DNA of 33,926 bases from Actinomycetes bacterium (GTDB taxonomy: Bacteria > Actinomycetota > Acidimicrobiia > Acidimicrobiales > Bog-793). Position numbers and translations under genes: made by a program. The stretch covers positions 1-33,926 of the forward strand of contig JAJZMK010000150.1 in assembly GCA_021798275.1 (NCBI GenBank). The letters are read 5' to 3'. Positions 33,759 through 33,926 of the stretch are shown here, one piece after another. Within the stretch, counting starts at the first letter, position 1, and each line of letters opens with the position of its first letter. The notes under the pieces were generated by a model that was given only the letters and a program-made list of their open reading frames with translations, did no database searches and was not told the DNA's origin.

Positions 33759-33926
33759 TCAACGCACAAGAGCCAATGCGAAACCATCCCAGCCTTTTGA
33801 ACCTACACTTTGAAGTACGGTAACATCTAGTTGAGGATGCGCCTTTAAATCTTTATACAATAAACGCGTAGCTTCTGCAGCTGGACTTTTGTCGTTTTCA
33901 TCAATTACGGAACCTTCCAAGATAAC
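33759..33926 (-). CDS. O-methyltransferase, C-terminal part
   Basis: The last 55 residues of a minus-strand gene are visible, running off the window end. They read VILEGSVIDENDKSPAAEATRLLYKDL, then VTVLQSVGSKGWDGFALALVR before the stop. The pattern GxVxD...DP..., a helix and then QTVGxKGxDGFALAL is the C-terminal end of family 3 SAM-dependent O-methyltransferases (caffeoyl-CoA methyltransferase-like). The SAM-binding part lies outside the window. It converges on the carbonic anhydrase gene, with 41 nt between. Confidence 0.6.
   Translation of the reverse strand, partial: VILEGSVIDENDKSPAAEATRLLYKDLKAHPQLDVTVLQSVGSKGWDGFALALVR

Overview
The window comes from an actinobacterium. The evidence is a complete Pup-proteasome locus (TrmI, ferredoxin, ARC/Mpa ATPase, Dop, Pup, PrcB, PrcA, PafA) followed by tatA and tatC, plus small proteins with actinobacterial relatives (DUF4193-like zinc ribbon, holin-X-like membrane protein). 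The modest GC content, the Thr/Met/Ala/Pro linkers in the cellulose-binding protein and several proteins that look acidimicrobial suggest class Acidimicrobiia. That placement is inference. No rRNA, tRNA, insertion sequence, prophage or CRISPR array was seen.

Layout. 3-710: 3' end of a secreted tandem CBM2 protein, then a perfect 40-bp palindrome. 1089-7997 (minus): an operon-like run tal-pgi-gnd-zwf-pgl plus a LOG-family gene, giving glucose-6-phosphate oxidation, the sugar-phosphate isomerase and transaldolase. A terminator-like hairpin lies between tal and the next gene and points toward tal. 8456-9438: three small membrane proteins. 9567-18865: trmI, a minus-strand 3Fe-4S-type ferredoxin, arc, dop, pup, prcB, prcA, a short minus-strand DUF2007-like gene, and pafA. 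19047-20442: tatA-like and tatC. 20519-22174: a long two-part ThyX-like protein. 22481-24160: three overlapping or adjacent genes (acidic-repeat zinc-ribbon protein, an uncharacterised protein, a GNAT acetyltransferase). 24247-28604: an uncharacterised Arg/Pro-rich protein, a secreted CAP-like protein preceded by four repeated 15-bp boxes, a small uncharacterised protein and a sortase. 28779-32531: a BtuF-like binding protein and FhuF-like reductase pair, divergent from cobB/cbiA, then a BCP-type peroxiredoxin. 33220-33926: a beta-carbonic anhydrase whose start codon appears lost, and the C-terminus of an O-methyltransferase.

How the genes fit together. Pup is made with C-terminal Gln, Dop deamidates it, PafA ligates it to target lysines, ARC unfolds the pupylated target through its coiled coil and docks by its C-terminal GQYL on the PrcAB core. 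All parts are present and intact by motif. The pafB/pafC regulators found beside pafA in mycobacteria are absent here. The most unusual items are the phased box array at 25819-25907, the ThyX-like protein whose signature is split between two halves, the recently expanded acidic repeat at 22550-22675, the terminator-like hairpin in the tal leader, and the carbonic anhydrase start loss.
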